Positions 37,244 through 45,937 of a stretch of 64,000 bases of DNA are shown here, one piece after another. The first letter of the stretch is position 1; each line of letters starts with the position of its first letter. Under the pieces are notes generated by a model. The model saw nothing but the letters and a program-made list of their open reading frames with translations, was not told the origin of the DNA and searched no databases. Source of the DNA: Chitinophagales bacterium (GTDB taxonomy: Bacteria; Bacteroidota; Bacteroidia; Chitinophagales; Chitinophagaceae); NCBI GenBank assembly GCA_017303855.1, contig JAFLBL010000007.1, positions 1 to 64,000 on the forward strand, given 5' to 3'. Both the position numbers and the translations under genes were made by a program.

Positions 37244-38329
37244 ATGAGCATTCCCAACAAACCTTTGATCGGTATTTCCTGTGGTGACCTGAACGGCATA
37301 GGCATTGAACTGATCATAAAAACCTTTTCGGATCCCCGTATCCTGGATCATTGCACTCCGGTCATCTTTGCTTCCAATAAAGTCATCAACTTTTACCGGA
37401 AAATATACCCGGAAATCAACCTGAATTACGCCAGCATCAAAGAATTCACGCGTATCAATCACAAACAGGTAAACCTGTTTAATTGCTGGGAAGAAGAATT
37501 GCAGCTTACTCCCGGACAACTGACCGACACCGGTGGCAAATATGCCGTGCTTTCGTTACAAACGGCGGTGGCTGCATTGAAACAGAAACAGATTGAAGGA
37601 CTGGTAACCGCGCCGATTCACAAAAAGAATATACAATCCGCTGAATTCAGTTTTACCGGACATACGCCCTATCTGCAACAAATGTTCGGGGTGAACGATG
37701 TGGTGATGATGCTTTGCGCCGGCGATTTCCGGGTAGCCCTGGTGACCGAACATGTACCCGTAGGTGAAGTAGCGAAGCATATCAGTAAAGAAAAAATTCT
37801 CAGCAAACTGAACCTGATCAACCAGAGTCTTCAGAAGGATTTCGGCATTGACAAGCCGCGGATTGCCGTACTCGGACTGAATCCGCATGCCGGCGATGAG
37901 GGACTGATCGGCAATGAAGAAGAAACCATCATAAAACCCGCCATAAAAGAAGCCAAGAACAACAATATGCTGGTGGTGGGACCGTACAGTGCCGATGCAT
38001 TTTTTGCCCGCCGCAGTTTTGAACGCTTCGACGCGGTGCTGGCGATGTACCATGACCAGGGACTGATTCCCTTTAAAGCACTGGCTTCCGGTGAAGGCGT
38101 GAATTTCACAGCCGGTCTCCCCGTGGTGCGCACTTCACCCGATCATGGTGTCGCGTTTGATATTGCCGGGAAAGATAAGGCCGACACATCTTCGTTTATG
38201 ACGGCGCTGTTTGAATGTATTGATATCATCAACCGCCGGAAGGGTTATTTTGAAAACCGGAAAAATCCGCTCCGCAAAATCACTTCCGCCATGATGGCCA
38301 ATGCCAAAGACGAAATAATAGAAGAATAG
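37244..38329 (+). CDS. pdxA: 4-hydroxythreonine-4-phosphate dehydrogenase PdxA
   Basis: Oxidises 4-hydroxythreonine 4-phosphate in the DXP-dependent pathway to pyridoxal phosphate. The 361-aa length is normal for Bacteroidota. The divalent metal is held by three His in FTGHTPYLQ, LNPHAGDEG and AMYHDQGL; TAPIHKKNI and VVRTSPDHGVAFDIAGK are further family signatures. GISCGDLNGIG at the N-terminus matches the usual GDPAGIG-type start. It is monocistronic and convergent with the LolA-like gene, only 4 nt apart. Confidence 0.96.
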   Translation: MSIPNKPLIGISCGDLNGIGIELIIKTFSDPRILDHCTPVIFASNKVINFYRKIYPEINLNYASIKEFTRINHKQVNLFNCWEEELQLTPGQLTDTGGKYAVLSLQTAVAALKQKQIEGLVTAPIHKKNIQSAEFSFTGHTPYLQQMFGVNDVVMMLCAGDFRVALVTEHVPVGEVAKHISKEKILSKLNLINQSLQKDFGIDKPRIAVLGLNPHAGDEGLIGNEEETIIKPAIKEAKNNNMLVVGPYSADAFFARRSFERFDAVLAMYHDQGLIPFKALASGEGVNFTAGLPVVRTSPDHGVAFDIAGKDKADTSSFMTALFECIDIINRRKGYFENRKNPLRKITSAMMANAKDEIIEE

Positions 38330-38333
38330 GCGA

Positions 38334-39026
38334 TCAGTTGAATACCGAATCCGGTACGCCTTTATTAATGATATAGGAAGAGTAGGCTATTTCTACTTTT
38401 CCTTTTTTATTTTTTGCATCCTCCGGCTTGTCTTTTCCGGAACCGTTGTCATAATCAATGGTCACGCCTTTAGGTAGTTTATAATCCCTTGTATTAAATG
38501 TCAGTTCCACTTTATCCGGCAACCCCCATTCAGCATATTGCTTATAGCTCATCAGCAATTCATACGTGCCGTTTTCCTTGGTACTGATCACCGATTTCAT
38601 GACCAGGAGTTTCGTTTCATCAATATACAGCGTGGAGCGGGTAATGCTCTCGTCATCACTTAAGGGAAAAATCTTCACTACCCGGCAGTTGATGCCTGCA
38701 ATCTTTTCCGTACCTCCATCCACCGCTTCATAGTCGGACAAACCCAATACATTATTCATATTTACGTTGGCTGATCCTTTGGGAATAAAGGACACACCGC
38801 TTTCGTTTTTAATCTTCAGTTTATCCGGCCGTTTGTAATAGACTTTTACCGTTGCTACCGGCGCTTTTATAAAAATCACATTCGTTTTCATTTTTCCGGT
38901 AGCAGTATAGTCATTCACTTTATCATACTTGGCTTTTACCTGCTGCAGCAGGGTTCTTACCTCCTGGGCATACAGTGCAGGTGCCGCAAGGAACAACAAC
39001 AGGAACAAGACACGCATTTTTTTCAT
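38334..39026 (-). CDS. LolA-like outer-membrane lipoprotein carrier/sorting protein
   Basis: A 230-aa exported protein (signal peptide ending PALYAQ). The rest fits the open beta-barrel of the LolA/LolB-like superfamily: repeated strands with VKVYYKRPDKLKIKN, STLYIDETKLLVMKSV and LPDKVELTFNTRDYKLPKG. This differs from canonical LolA and is closer to outer-membrane lipoprotein-sorting-like proteins. It starts 9 nt after the ABC permease stop, so it is the last gene of an operon of ATPase, permease and LolA-like protein, and may hand a substrate across the periplasm. Confidence 0.78.
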   Translation of the reverse strand: MKKMRVLFLLLFLAAPALYAQEVRTLLQQVKAKYDKVNDYTATGKMKTNVIFIKAPVATVKVYYKRPDKLKIKNESGVSFIPKGSANVNMNNVLGLSDYEAVDGGTEKIAGINCRVVKIFPLSDDESITRSTLYIDETKLLVMKSVISTKENGTYELLMSYKQYAEWGLPDKVELTFNTRDYKLPKGVTIDYDNGSGKDKPEDAKNKKGKVEIAYSSYIINKGVPDSVFN

Positions 39027-39035
39027 AGTCGTATA

Positions 39036-39920
39036 TTAACTCAGAATATCTTTTTTATTAAAACCGCGGATACTGATCAGCAGAAAAAGCACTATATAAC
39101 CGGTCAGGATCAGTCCGCTGCGCACCAGCGATCCCGGGTTCTCCACCGACCCGGCAATGGTGGCCCCTTCCGCGTTTTTATCCACATAGAAAAATCCCTT
39201 CCACCCCAGCATGTGCGTGGTAAAAGACCAGGGATTGACGGTTTCCTCAAATACGGGTACCCGTAACTGTTGTACAATGGTGAATACAATCACCACACAA
39301 ACCGTGGCTACGATGGGGCCCAGCGAATTTTCAGAAAATACGGAGAACATCAGCGCCATGGCCGCAATGGTGGTCAGGGCCAGTGCTGCAAAAACAAACG
39401 CCGCGAAAAAACGCCACAACACATCCCCGGATTTCATGATATGCATGTCCGTTTCCCGGAATACCACCAGGTCCTCAGTACCGAAAATGAGCATACTACC
39501 CAAAAGGGCGAATACGGCCATCCAGACCAGCAGCAGGATGACATAGACAGTACTCGCCGAAAACTTGGCCAGGATCAGCTGGGTGCGGGTAACGGGTTTA
39601 CCGGCAATCAGCCGGAGCGTTCCGAGTCCGGCTTCGCCTGAAATCATATCCCCGGCAATCAGGGCTACGAGCAGGGGCACATGGATCAGGATCATGTGAA
39701 GCACCGCCACACAAACAAAATAACCGTTCAGTATTTTCTCATACGGAATATCAAAGGTATCGGCCTGGCTATCCGTATAAAACTGGACAAAGTCTTTACC
39801 GTTTACTTTCAGGGCGAATTGCACCAGTAAGATGATTACGGCTATAGCACCAAAGGCGATAAACGTACGGGGCCGTTTAAATATCTTGAACAGTTCAATT
39901 TTAAGCAGGTCAATAAACAT
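39036..39920 (-). CDS. ABC-2 type transporter permease
   Basis: A 294-aa inner-membrane protein with about six helices and the ABC-2 pattern: an N-terminal cytoplasmic helix ELFKIFKRPRTF, then helix 1, and the conserved GDMISGEAGLGTLRLIAGKPVTR stretch that contacts the ATPase (only part quoted). Its ATG directly abuts the stop codon of the ATPase gene. Together they form an exporter of unknown substrate. Confidence 0.88.
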   Translation of the reverse strand: MFIDLLKIELFKIFKRPRTFIAFGAIAVIILLVQFALKVNGKDFVQFYTDSQADTFDIPYEKILNGYFVCVAVLHMILIHVPLLVALIAGDMISGEAGLGTLRLIAGKPVTRTQLILAKFSASTVYVILLLVWMAVFALLGSMLIFGTEDLVVFRETDMHIMKSGDVLWRFFAAFVFAALALTTIAAMALMFSVFSENSLGPIVATVCVVIVFTIVQQLRVPVFEETVNPWSFTTHMLGWKGFFYVDKNAEGATIAGSVENPGSLVRSGLILTGYIVLFLLISIRGFNKKDILS

Positions 39921-40829
39921 CTACGCTTTGGTTAAGGATAAGAAATAATCTTCGAGGGTATTCATGGGACGGAGACTCTGGACCGCGATTCCTTGTTCCA
40001 CCAGGTCGCGGTTGAATTCAGGGATTGCCGCTTTATTCATTTCCAGCCGAAGGGTTCCGTTAACCGGTTCTTTCAGCATTGCCGCCCACGTTGTTTGTTG
40101 CAGCAAATTCAGCGTACCCGGCAGGTCGGCAGTCACCAGTTCCACCATTGATTTTTCAGGATTCAGTAATTCGTCTACGATGCCTTCCACCACTTTCCTG
40201 CCTTTATGAATGATGATCATATGATCGGCAATCATTTCCATTTCACTCAGCAGGTGCGAGGATACAAGCAGGGTTTTACCAAGGTCGTGGCTGAGATGAA
40301 GTATCAGGTTGCGCATGTCCGCGATTCCCTGTGGATCCAGCCCGTTGGTAGGTTCATCCAGTATGATCAGTCCGGGATTATGAATCAGTGCGGCCGCAAG
40401 ACCCAGCCGCTGTTTCATCCCTTGTGAATAGGTTTTTACTTTGCTATCTGACCGGCCTGCCAGTCCTACAAGGGCCAGCTGATCCATGATCTGCTGCTCA
40501 GTAACTTTTGCGCCACTCAGTCGTGAAAAAATGCGCAGATTTTCTTTTGCAGTAAGGTATTTATAAAGATCCGGCTTTTCGATTATTGCCCCGGTTTGCC
40601 GCAGTATCTCACGGCGGTGTTTGCGGAGATTCATGCCAAAAATCTCAATTTCTCCCGCTGTTGGTTCAATCAGGGTCAGCAACATCCGGATTGTGGTAGA
40701 CTTCCCGGCGCCGTTTTGCCCCAGAAAACCATATACCTGGCCTTGCCCGACCGTAAATGACAAATCATTTACGGCCCTGAAATCGCCAAAATCCTTTGTA
40801 AGCTGCTTTACCCGGATGACTTCACTCAT
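39921..40829 (-). CDS. ABC transporter ATP-binding protein
   Basis: A 302-aa ATPase with Walker A GQNGAGKST, signature YSQGMKQRLGLA, Walker B LIILDEPTNGLDP and the H-loop in LLVSSHLLSEME. The C-terminal 80 residues or so are the usual accessory part of drug/natural-product exporters. A very good promoter (TTTG, 17 nt, TACCTTTG) lies 18 nt upstream. It is the first gene of the three-gene operon that runs to 38334. Confidence 0.93.
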   Translation of the reverse strand: MSEVIRVKQLTKDFGDFRAVNDLSFTVGQGQVYGFLGQNGAGKSTTIRMLLTLIEPTAGEIEIFGMNLRKHRREILRQTGAIIEKPDLYKYLTAKENLRIFSRLSGAKVTEQQIMDQLALVGLAGRSDSKVKTYSQGMKQRLGLAAALIHNPGLIILDEPTNGLDPQGIADMRNLILHLSHDLGKTLLVSSHLLSEMEMIADHMIIIHKGRKVVEGIVDELLNPEKSMVELVTADLPGTLNLLQQTTWAAMLKEPVNGTLRLEMNKAAIPEFNRDLVEQGIAVQSLRPMNTLEDYFLSLTKA

Positions 40830-40846
40830 TGTTCCTAGTTAACGAC

Positions 40847-40875
40847 CAAAGGTATTAAAGGTTCACCCCTGCAAA
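40847..40875 (-). promoter_or_regulatory. Promoter of the ABC/LolA-like operon
   Basis: On the minus strand TTTG (40872-40875) and TACCTTTG (40847-40854) are 17 nt apart, a textbook Bacteroidota -33/-7 pair. The ATG is at 40829. Confidence 0.75.
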
Positions 40876-40916
40876 TGAAGTATTTACAGGTTTATGAAAA
40901 TATTTTCAGGAAAATA

Positions 40917-40948
40917 CTTGCATTATCTACGTTCTTACATTAGGTTTG
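40917..40948 (+). promoter_or_regulatory. Promoter for the 132-aa exported protein gene
   Basis: CTTG (40917-40920), 20 nt, TAGGTTTG (40941-40948). It points away from the ABC promoter. The leader to the ATG at 41110 would be about 155 nt. Confidence 0.6.
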
Positions 40949-41109
40949 TTTGCGATTCGGAAAACCACATTTAACCACGTAAAACTACGATAGCCGTACC
41001 TGCCCCGTCTCTTTTCCCAGGTTTGTATAGCCTATCCGGAATTACGGAACAAATAAACCGAAGCATCCAATATTTCTGTGGGCTAACAAATGAATTTAAA
41101 GCCTGAGAA

Positions 41110-41508
41110 ATGACAATTAAAGTTTTAACCGTAATTACCCTTTTCCTGCAGCTGACCGCCACAGCGCAGGCGCCCGCTTCTGCGGCAAACCCTTTTACAA
41201 GCACCACCAACACCATTCCTGACACGGCACAACCCTCCTTTACGGAACTGAAAGCCGCCGTGGAAAAGCAAAAAGTTTTACTGAACTGGACAGTAGCTGA
41301 CAACCAGGCCATCAACCTTTTTGAAATTGAGAAAAGCACGGATGGCCGTCATTTCACAGTAGCCGCCCTGGTATTTGGCACAGACAAACCCGCGGAGGAT
41401 CAATACCTGTTTTTTGAAAAAAGCACCGGGGAAAAAGTCACTTACCGGATACGGATGATCAGTAAGAGTAATAAAGTAATATACTCGGCACCTGTTACCG
41501 CCGGCTGA
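41110..41508 (+). CDS. Small exported protein made of a single STDG-type module
   Basis: A 132-aa protein with a signal peptide ending TATAQ. The mature part is one module, FTELKAAVEKQKVLLNWTV to KVIYSAPVT, with the core FEIEKSTDGRHFT. The same module stands in front of the sorting domain in most T9SS proteins of this window (VERSTDGxxF). Here it occurs alone and without a sorting domain, so the protein should remain periplasmic. A 49-aa ORF follows 27 nt downstream. Confidence 0.72.
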   Translation: MTIKVLTVITLFLQLTATAQAPASAANPFTSTTNTIPDTAQPSFTELKAAVEKQKVLLNWTVADNQAINLFEIEKSTDGRHFTVAALVFGTDKPAEDQYLFFEKSTGEKVTYRIRMISKSNKVIYSAPVTAG

Positions 41509-41535
41509 CATGAACACAACCATTAAACGACTACC

Positions 41536-41685
41536 ATGAAAGAAAAAATAAACAAAGCCCTGAAAGAAGAAGTGCAACGTATCAGAAGAGCCGTGGAGAA
41601 AATGTTTCCCGCAAAACAACAACGCCCGGGTTTTGCCTTGCAACCGCTCCGGCAACCCACCCGGTTTCCCAATAAAAATTGTTGA
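41536..41685 (+). CDS. Very small ORF, 49 aa, basic
   Basis: MKEKINKALKEEVQRIRRA followed by a Pro/Gln/Arg-rich tail ending NKNC. The first 25 residues would form an amphipathic helix. It starts 27 nt after the preceding stop, and a clear hairpin terminator follows 28 nt after its stop codon, so it is probably transcribed with the 132-aa gene. No family recognised. Confidence 0.5.
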   Translation: MKEKINKALKEEVQRIRRAVEKMFPAKQQRPGFALQPLRQPTRFPNKNC

Positions 41686-41713
41686 ACTATTTCATACACT
41701 TAGAGTATCCAAA

Positions 41714-41752
41714 AGAGATGAGGCCCTTTTTCTAAAGGGCCTTCTCATTTTT
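41714..41752 (+). terminator. Terminator after the 49-aa ORF
   Basis: Stem GAGGCCCTTT / AAAGGGCCTTC with a 4-nt loop, followed by TCATTTTT. Confidence 0.75.
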
Positions 41753-41868
41753 AATGAGCAATGAGTAATCAGTAATGAGTAGCTCGGGTAAAGTCCCAAC
41801 AGTTTAGAGACAGTTTCAAATCTGTAAAGATTTTTCCACTCTTACTCATTACTGATTACTCATTACCG
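41753..41868. repeat. Inverted pair of heptad repeats between convergent genes
   Basis: The left arm has units TAATGAG CAATGAG TAATCAG TAATGAG; the right arm, 41841-41867, is the exact reverse complement over 21 nt (TACTCATTACTGATTACTCAT). The spacer is about 60 nt. The right arm begins in the stop codon of the regulator gene. Confidence 0.75.
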
Positions 41869-42150
41869 TCCTCCCAGATAATCCTGCAAACTCGCCACAT
41901 ACTCCTCAAAGGCTTTAATACCGGCTTTGGTGATTTTACAGGTAGTCATCGGATAATTATCCCTGAACTGTTTTTGTACATCAATATATCCGGCCTCTTT
42001 CAGTTTCTGAATCTGTACACTCAGGTTGCCCGCAGTGGCCCGGGTTTTCTCCTTTATAAAAGTAAACTCCGCCTCCTTTACACTGATGAGCAGTGACATA
42101 ACGGCCAGCCGCAGCTGCGAATGTAATATGGGGTCCAGATCTTTAAACAT
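41863..42150 (-). CDS. Winged-helix transcriptional regulator (MarR/ArsR-like)
   Basis: A 95-aa DNA-binding protein. LRLAVMSLLISVKEAEFTFI is the first helices; TRATAGNLSVQIQKLKEAGYI is the helix-turn-helix with recognition helix; the wing is KQFRDNYPMTTCKIT. This matches the small one-domain winged-helix regulators of Bacteroidota that are paired with a membrane protein gene, as here, where the two genes overlap by 8 nt. It probably regulates its own operon; the signal is unknown. Confidence 0.87.
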   Translation of the reverse strand: MFKDLDPILHSQLRLAVMSLLISVKEAEFTFIKEKTRATAGNLSVQIQKLKEAGYIDVQKQFRDNYPMTTCKITKAGIKAFEEYVASLQDYLGGR

Positions 42151-42814
42151 GTTGACGGGCTAATTCCTGTTTGGCTTTCCGGTAGCGTTTTTCTAAAATC
42201 AATCCGGGTATAAACCAGGCAAAGACGGCTGATACAGCCGTGAGCAGCAAGTCAGTTTTTACCGGTGTATACAATGAAATAATACAACTGACCCAGCATA
42301 CCAGTCCGCCCCAGAACATAGGCCGGAACTTCATACTGGAACCGGTAATGAAGGTGGGCAGCCCATACAATAACAGGAAAAAAGAGGAAGTATAGTCGTA
42401 AAAATTAAAGGCCGCGGCATGACCGGCCAGCTTTGTATATTCTTCATGCATGGGGCGGATATCCGCAAACACTACATTCAGACAAAAGGACAAGAGAAAT
42501 ATCGCAATGCCAAATGACAACCAGGTATTATCAATAAAACTATCACTGTACGCCTTCACACGGCTTTCTCTTTTCTCTTTAATGGAGAAATAAATTGTGG
42601 GGATTACCGCAATCACGGTCAGCAGATATATATCAAAAGGCATGCTGAATCCATAATGGATTTCAGCCATCCGTACCAGGGAGCAGGTGACAATGACCAG
42701 TCCCCACATAATAGAGGTCAGCCCTGTACTGTGATTAACATCTTTGGCCTTATTGATCATACTGGTGATCAGTTCCAGGCTTTCCTTGCCGGAGAAATGT
42801 TCAGTTTCCTGCAT
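42143..42814 (-). CDS. Integral membrane protein paired with the winged-helix regulator
   Basis: A 223-aa protein with a cytoplasmic N-terminal helix (ELITSMINKAKDVNHSTG) and about six membrane segments, ending in a basic cytoplasmic tail (KRYRKAKQELARQHV). Its stop overlaps the regulator start by 8 nt. Pairs of this kind are common in Bacteroidota, but the function of the membrane protein is not known to me. Upstream it is separated from the next gene by a terminator. Confidence 0.75.
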   Translation of the reverse strand: MQETEHFSGKESLELITSMINKAKDVNHSTGLTSIMWGLVIVTCSLVRMAEIHYGFSMPFDIYLLTVIAVIPTIYFSIKEKRESRVKAYSDSFIDNTWLSFGIAIFLLSFCLNVVFADIRPMHEEYTKLAGHAAAFNFYDYTSSFFLLLYGLPTFITGSSMKFRPMFWGGLVCWVSCIISLYTPVKTDLLLTAVSAVFAWFIPGLILEKRYRKAKQELARQHV

Positions 42815-42863
42815 ACTGGTGTTTTTGACTATTTACAATTAGCATCCCCTTTATCCGCCTATG

Positions 42864-42902
42864 AATAAAACCGGGTACGTATCTTGCGTAACCGTACCCG
42901 GT
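42864..42902 (-). terminator. Terminator after the 218-aa exported protein gene
   Basis: On the minus strand ACCGGGTACG / CGTACCCGGT is followed by TTTTATT. Confidence 0.8.
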
Positions 42903-42913
42903 AAAGATCTGTT

Positions 42914-43570
42914 TTATTTACATCCGGCCACTTCTTTTTCGCATACCTGTTTTCCCCAGTTGGGATGAAGCTCACTGGCCGGGGTAAATCCTGCATATAA
43001 TTCAAGCGCTTTATCCAGCAACGGTTTTGCATTTCCACAACCGCCACCAAATTCAACCGGTGTGTTTTTTAATGATACCCCGTTGAACCAGTACGGGCGC
43101 GGATTGGTCGGATCCTGAGTCATGGCATCCTGGCTGTATTGCTGCATTTTCGGTCCGAATTCCATCCAGCGTTGCATTGGATTCACCAGCATCCGAAGCG
43201 AGGTATTCATGGCTTTCAGCAGACTGAGTTCACTGTTGTTTTTCTCCAGGGCTACTGCTTTCGCAATCAGCTCGTCCACTTTATCCGCTATAATATCATT
43301 TTCCGATACCTCGTTTTTTACAAAAGCCAGTGTAATCCGGCAATAAGCCGCGTAATAAAAAGGAAGCCACTGTGTTTTTTCCGCATCGCCGATCCGCTCA
43401 AAGCCGGCCGCTATGTCTGTCAGACTGCTGAACTCGTTTTTACTAAGCGCGCTGTCGATAGCGGCAATATTTTTCTTCATGGCTCCCACATATTTTTCAC
43501 TTTGTGAGAAAGCCGGCTGCAGCAGCATGGCCGCCAGGATAAAGAGCATTACTGATTTCATCGTATTCAT
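42914..43570 (-). CDS. Exported helical protein, TPR-like, unknown function
   Basis: A 218-aa product with a signal peptide ending PAFSQ. The mature part is almost all helix with TPR-like spacing: DAEKTQWLPFYYAAYCRI, ELSLLKAMNTSLRM and DPTNPRPYWFNGVSL. A Gly/Cys motif FGGGCGNAKPLLDKALELY follows. It starts 16 nt after the stop of a TonB-dependent receptor gene, so they form an operon. It might help assemble or load the receptor, which is inference only. A second in-frame ATG three codons later is an alternative start. Confidence 0.75.
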   Translation of the reverse strand: MNTMKSVMLFILAAMLLQPAFSQSEKYVGAMKKNIAAIDSALSKNEFSSLTDIAAGFERIGDAEKTQWLPFYYAAYCRITLAFVKNEVSENDIIADKVDELIAKAVALEKNNSELSLLKAMNTSLRMLVNPMQRWMEFGPKMQQYSQDAMTQDPTNPRPYWFNGVSLKNTPVEFGGGCGNAKPLLDKALELYAGFTPASELHPNWGKQVCEKEVAGCK

Positions 43571-43586
43571 TTTAATGGTTAAAAAA

Positions 43587-45842
43587 TTATAATCCGGAAT
43601 TAATTACGTCATCGGTACGGTCTACGCCAAAACTGATAAAGGCGCCTATATATACAAACATCCGTGAAGTCGGCACAATGGCTTCTTTCCGTAACCCGTT
43701 ATAAGAGTACTGATAGCCATAGGTCTGCCGGATATTGAAAATATTGCTTACCTGCAGCACATATACCGCAAATGATTTCGCGTCCTTTTTGCCAACCGAC
43801 GGCAGGAAGTTCAACGCGAAACTCACATTGTGAAAATCAGGAATCGTACCCCTGTCCGTGAATGCGTATGCCGCGCCATCATAACGTATATTATAATAAG
43901 GACGACCGCTGCTGTACGTGTACGAGAGATTAAAATTGGTTTTCACTTTTTGCACAAATTTTTTCATCACCAGAGAGCCGGTATGTTTCGCCGCAAAATT
44001 GGGCGTTATCGCCGTTGGGAAATTCAGGAAATCCCGCTTCGTATCCAGGAAGGAATACGAAACCCAGTAATCAAAATTTTTAATCGTCCGCTTATCCCTC
44101 CAGAAGAGTTCAATTCCTTTTGCTTCACCAAATCCGTCATTATTCAACGCGGCTTCCGTAAAACCGGTATGGCCGGTTTTTACCAGGTTATCATATTTTT
44201 TATAAAATATTTCCGTACGGAATGACTGTTGATTCAGGACTTTCTGGTACTGAAGAATATAATGGGTGGCCTTCATAAAGGAAAGCGGCTGCAGGGAAGG
44301 CAGGTATCTTCTTTCCGGGTTCTGGTAAAAAATGCCATAGGCCAGCGAAGCCTGGCTTCCTTTGCCGGTTTTATAGGCCAGTGAGAAACGGGGTGCCAGG
44401 TTTACTTTACTGAGCTGCGCGGAATGTTCCAGCCGCAAACCGCCTTTCAGTGCCAGGTCATTGGTGGCATACATATCGGCTTCGGCAAAAGCGGCGGCAA
44501 CGGTTTCCCTGAACTTTCCGGGATATTCCTGACCGTTATACCCTGTATAAACGGACCGGTCTTTACTGTAATTATATTCCGAACCAAAACGGATGCCGCT
44601 CATGCCTTTGAATTTCTTTTCCAGCACCAGTTTGGCATTGAAGTAATCGCCTTTCATATCCAGCTTAAAGGTTTTGGCCTCCAGGTTGGTCAGCAGTACA
44701 TCATTACCGGCCAAAGTCTGCATGGCACTCCGGATATCATCCTTATTATTCGAATAGGAGAGTCCGGCATTGATCTTCCATTTTCCCTGCAGGTTTTCTT
44801 TCCACGAAAGGTTATGAAAATGGTTGGTATTGGCCAGTGCAAAACGGTCGAGGTACCCGATTGAATCAATACTGTTCACGGTAAAAGCCAGCTTATTGTT
44901 GCTGAAGTATCCGTAATATTTCAGCATCCCCGTTTTAGACGTCTTTACCCGGAAATTGGCATCCGCGTTATGATAATAAGGCACTGTGGAGTAATCCTGA
45001 CGTTGTTTGATGATGGCAAAAGCCGGTGCCAGGTTGGTATAACTGTAACTGGCGCCAAAGGATGATTTTTTGTTTTTTGATAAATGCTGATAGCCCGCAC
45101 TACCCCCGATCACACTGAGACCGAGATTGGCGGATGATTGTTCGGGAAGGTCAATAGATTCCAGGATCAATGCCGCAGACAGTGCTTGTCCATATAATGC
45201 GGAATACCCGCCGGTACTAAAGACAGTACCTTTAAATATAAAGGGGGAAAACCGGCCAAACTGGGCAATATTGGGGACACTGCTGAAGAAAAAATTATTG
45301 ACGAGCGTGCCGTCAATAAATGTTTTTGTTTCCCCGGCGGTGCCGCCTCTTACAAACAACCCTTCACTCTCTCCAACCTGTTGCGCACCCGGCAGTGTTT
45401 TTAATGCCTGTGTAATATCACCATTGGCACTGGCCGTGGTTACAATATCAATCGGGTCGAGCACTGCCGCGGCCCGTTTCCGGTCACTGGCTTCAAAAGT
45501 ACCGGCCGATAAAACCACAGCGGTGAGTTCGCTGATTTCCTGCTTTAATATAATATCAATCGTAAGTACACCGCTCTCCAGTTTGACCGGCTGTTCCCAT
45601 GCTTTATAACTGATGGCGGTAACCAGCAGTACTTGCGCCCCTTTCTCCGTTGTTTTAAAGGAATAGCGGCCGGTTGTATCCGTTGTGGTGCCATCATAAC
45701 TGTCTTTCAGACTGATACTCGCTCCCACTACCGGATTATTCCGGTTGTCATTCACCACCCCTTTAATGGTTACCTGTGCCAGCAGTGACGGCGAAAACAG
45801 TAGACTGATAACCAGCAATCGAATACTCATTAGTTTTTTCAT
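43587..45842 (-). CDS. TonB-dependent receptor with N-terminal carboxypeptidase-like domain
   Basis: A 751-aa outer-membrane protein. Signal peptide ending SLLAQ; a CarboxypepD_reg-like beta domain (IKGVVNDNRNNPVVGASISLKD); a plug domain with GDITQALKTLPGAQQVGESEGLFVRGG; then a 22-strand-type barrel ending in an aromatic strand. It lacks the longer SusC signature and no SusD gene follows, so the substrate is open. The start at 45842 follows a strong promoter; an upstream ATG at 45938 would overlap the previous gene's terminator. Confidence 0.92.
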   Translation of the reverse strand: MKKLMSIRLLVISLLFSPSLLAQVTIKGVVNDNRNNPVVGASISLKDSYDGTTTDTTGRYSFKTTEKGAQVLLVTAISYKAWEQPVKLESGVLTIDIILKQEISELTAVVLSAGTFEASDRKRAAAVLDPIDIVTTASANGDITQALKTLPGAQQVGESEGLFVRGGTAGETKTFIDGTLVNNFFFSSVPNIAQFGRFSPFIFKGTVFSTGGYSALYGQALSAALILESIDLPEQSSANLGLSVIGGSAGYQHLSKNKKSSFGASYSYTNLAPAFAIIKQRQDYSTVPYYHNADANFRVKTSKTGMLKYYGYFSNNKLAFTVNSIDSIGYLDRFALANTNHFHNLSWKENLQGKWKINAGLSYSNNKDDIRSAMQTLAGNDVLLTNLEAKTFKLDMKGDYFNAKLVLEKKFKGMSGIRFGSEYNYSKDRSVYTGYNGQEYPGKFRETVAAAFAEADMYATNDLALKGGLRLEHSAQLSKVNLAPRFSLAYKTGKGSQASLAYGIFYQNPERRYLPSLQPLSFMKATHYILQYQKVLNQQSFRTEIFYKKYDNLVKTGHTGFTEAALNNDGFGEAKGIELFWRDKRTIKNFDYWVSYSFLDTKRDFLNFPTAITPNFAAKHTGSLVMKKFVQKVKTNFNLSYTYSSGRPYYNIRYDGAAYAFTDRGTIPDFHNVSFALNFLPSVGKKDAKSFAVYVLQVSNIFNIRQTYGYQYSYNGLRKEAIVPTSRMFVYIGAFISFGVDRTDDVINSGL

Positions 45843-45861
45843 GTCGGCAGGTTTTGAGACA

Positions 45862-45893
45862 CAAACATAAAGTAGTTTATGATATAAACCAAA
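45862..45893 (-). promoter_or_regulatory. Promoter of the TonB-receptor operon
   Basis: On the minus strand TTTG (45890-45893), 20 nt, TATGTTTG (45862-45869), 20 nt before the ATG. The -7 box is identical to that of the T9SS leader module, but the surrounding sequence is different. Confidence 0.75.
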
Positions 45894-45898
45894 ATATT

Positions 45899-45928
45899 TA
45901 AAGAAAAGGAACTGCAAGGCAGTTCCTG
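45899..45928 (-). terminator. Terminator after the 618-aa SdrD-like gene
   Basis: On the minus strand AGGAACTGC / GCAGTTCCT with a 3-nt loop is followed by TTTTCTTT. It lies just upstream of the TonB receptor promoter. Confidence 0.75.
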
Positions 45929-45937
45929 AACGATACA

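Noticed and set aside
43587..45842. SusC-type receptor with SusD partner
   Set aside because: The downstream gene encodes a short TPR-like exported protein, not SusD, and the SusC-specific signature is absent.
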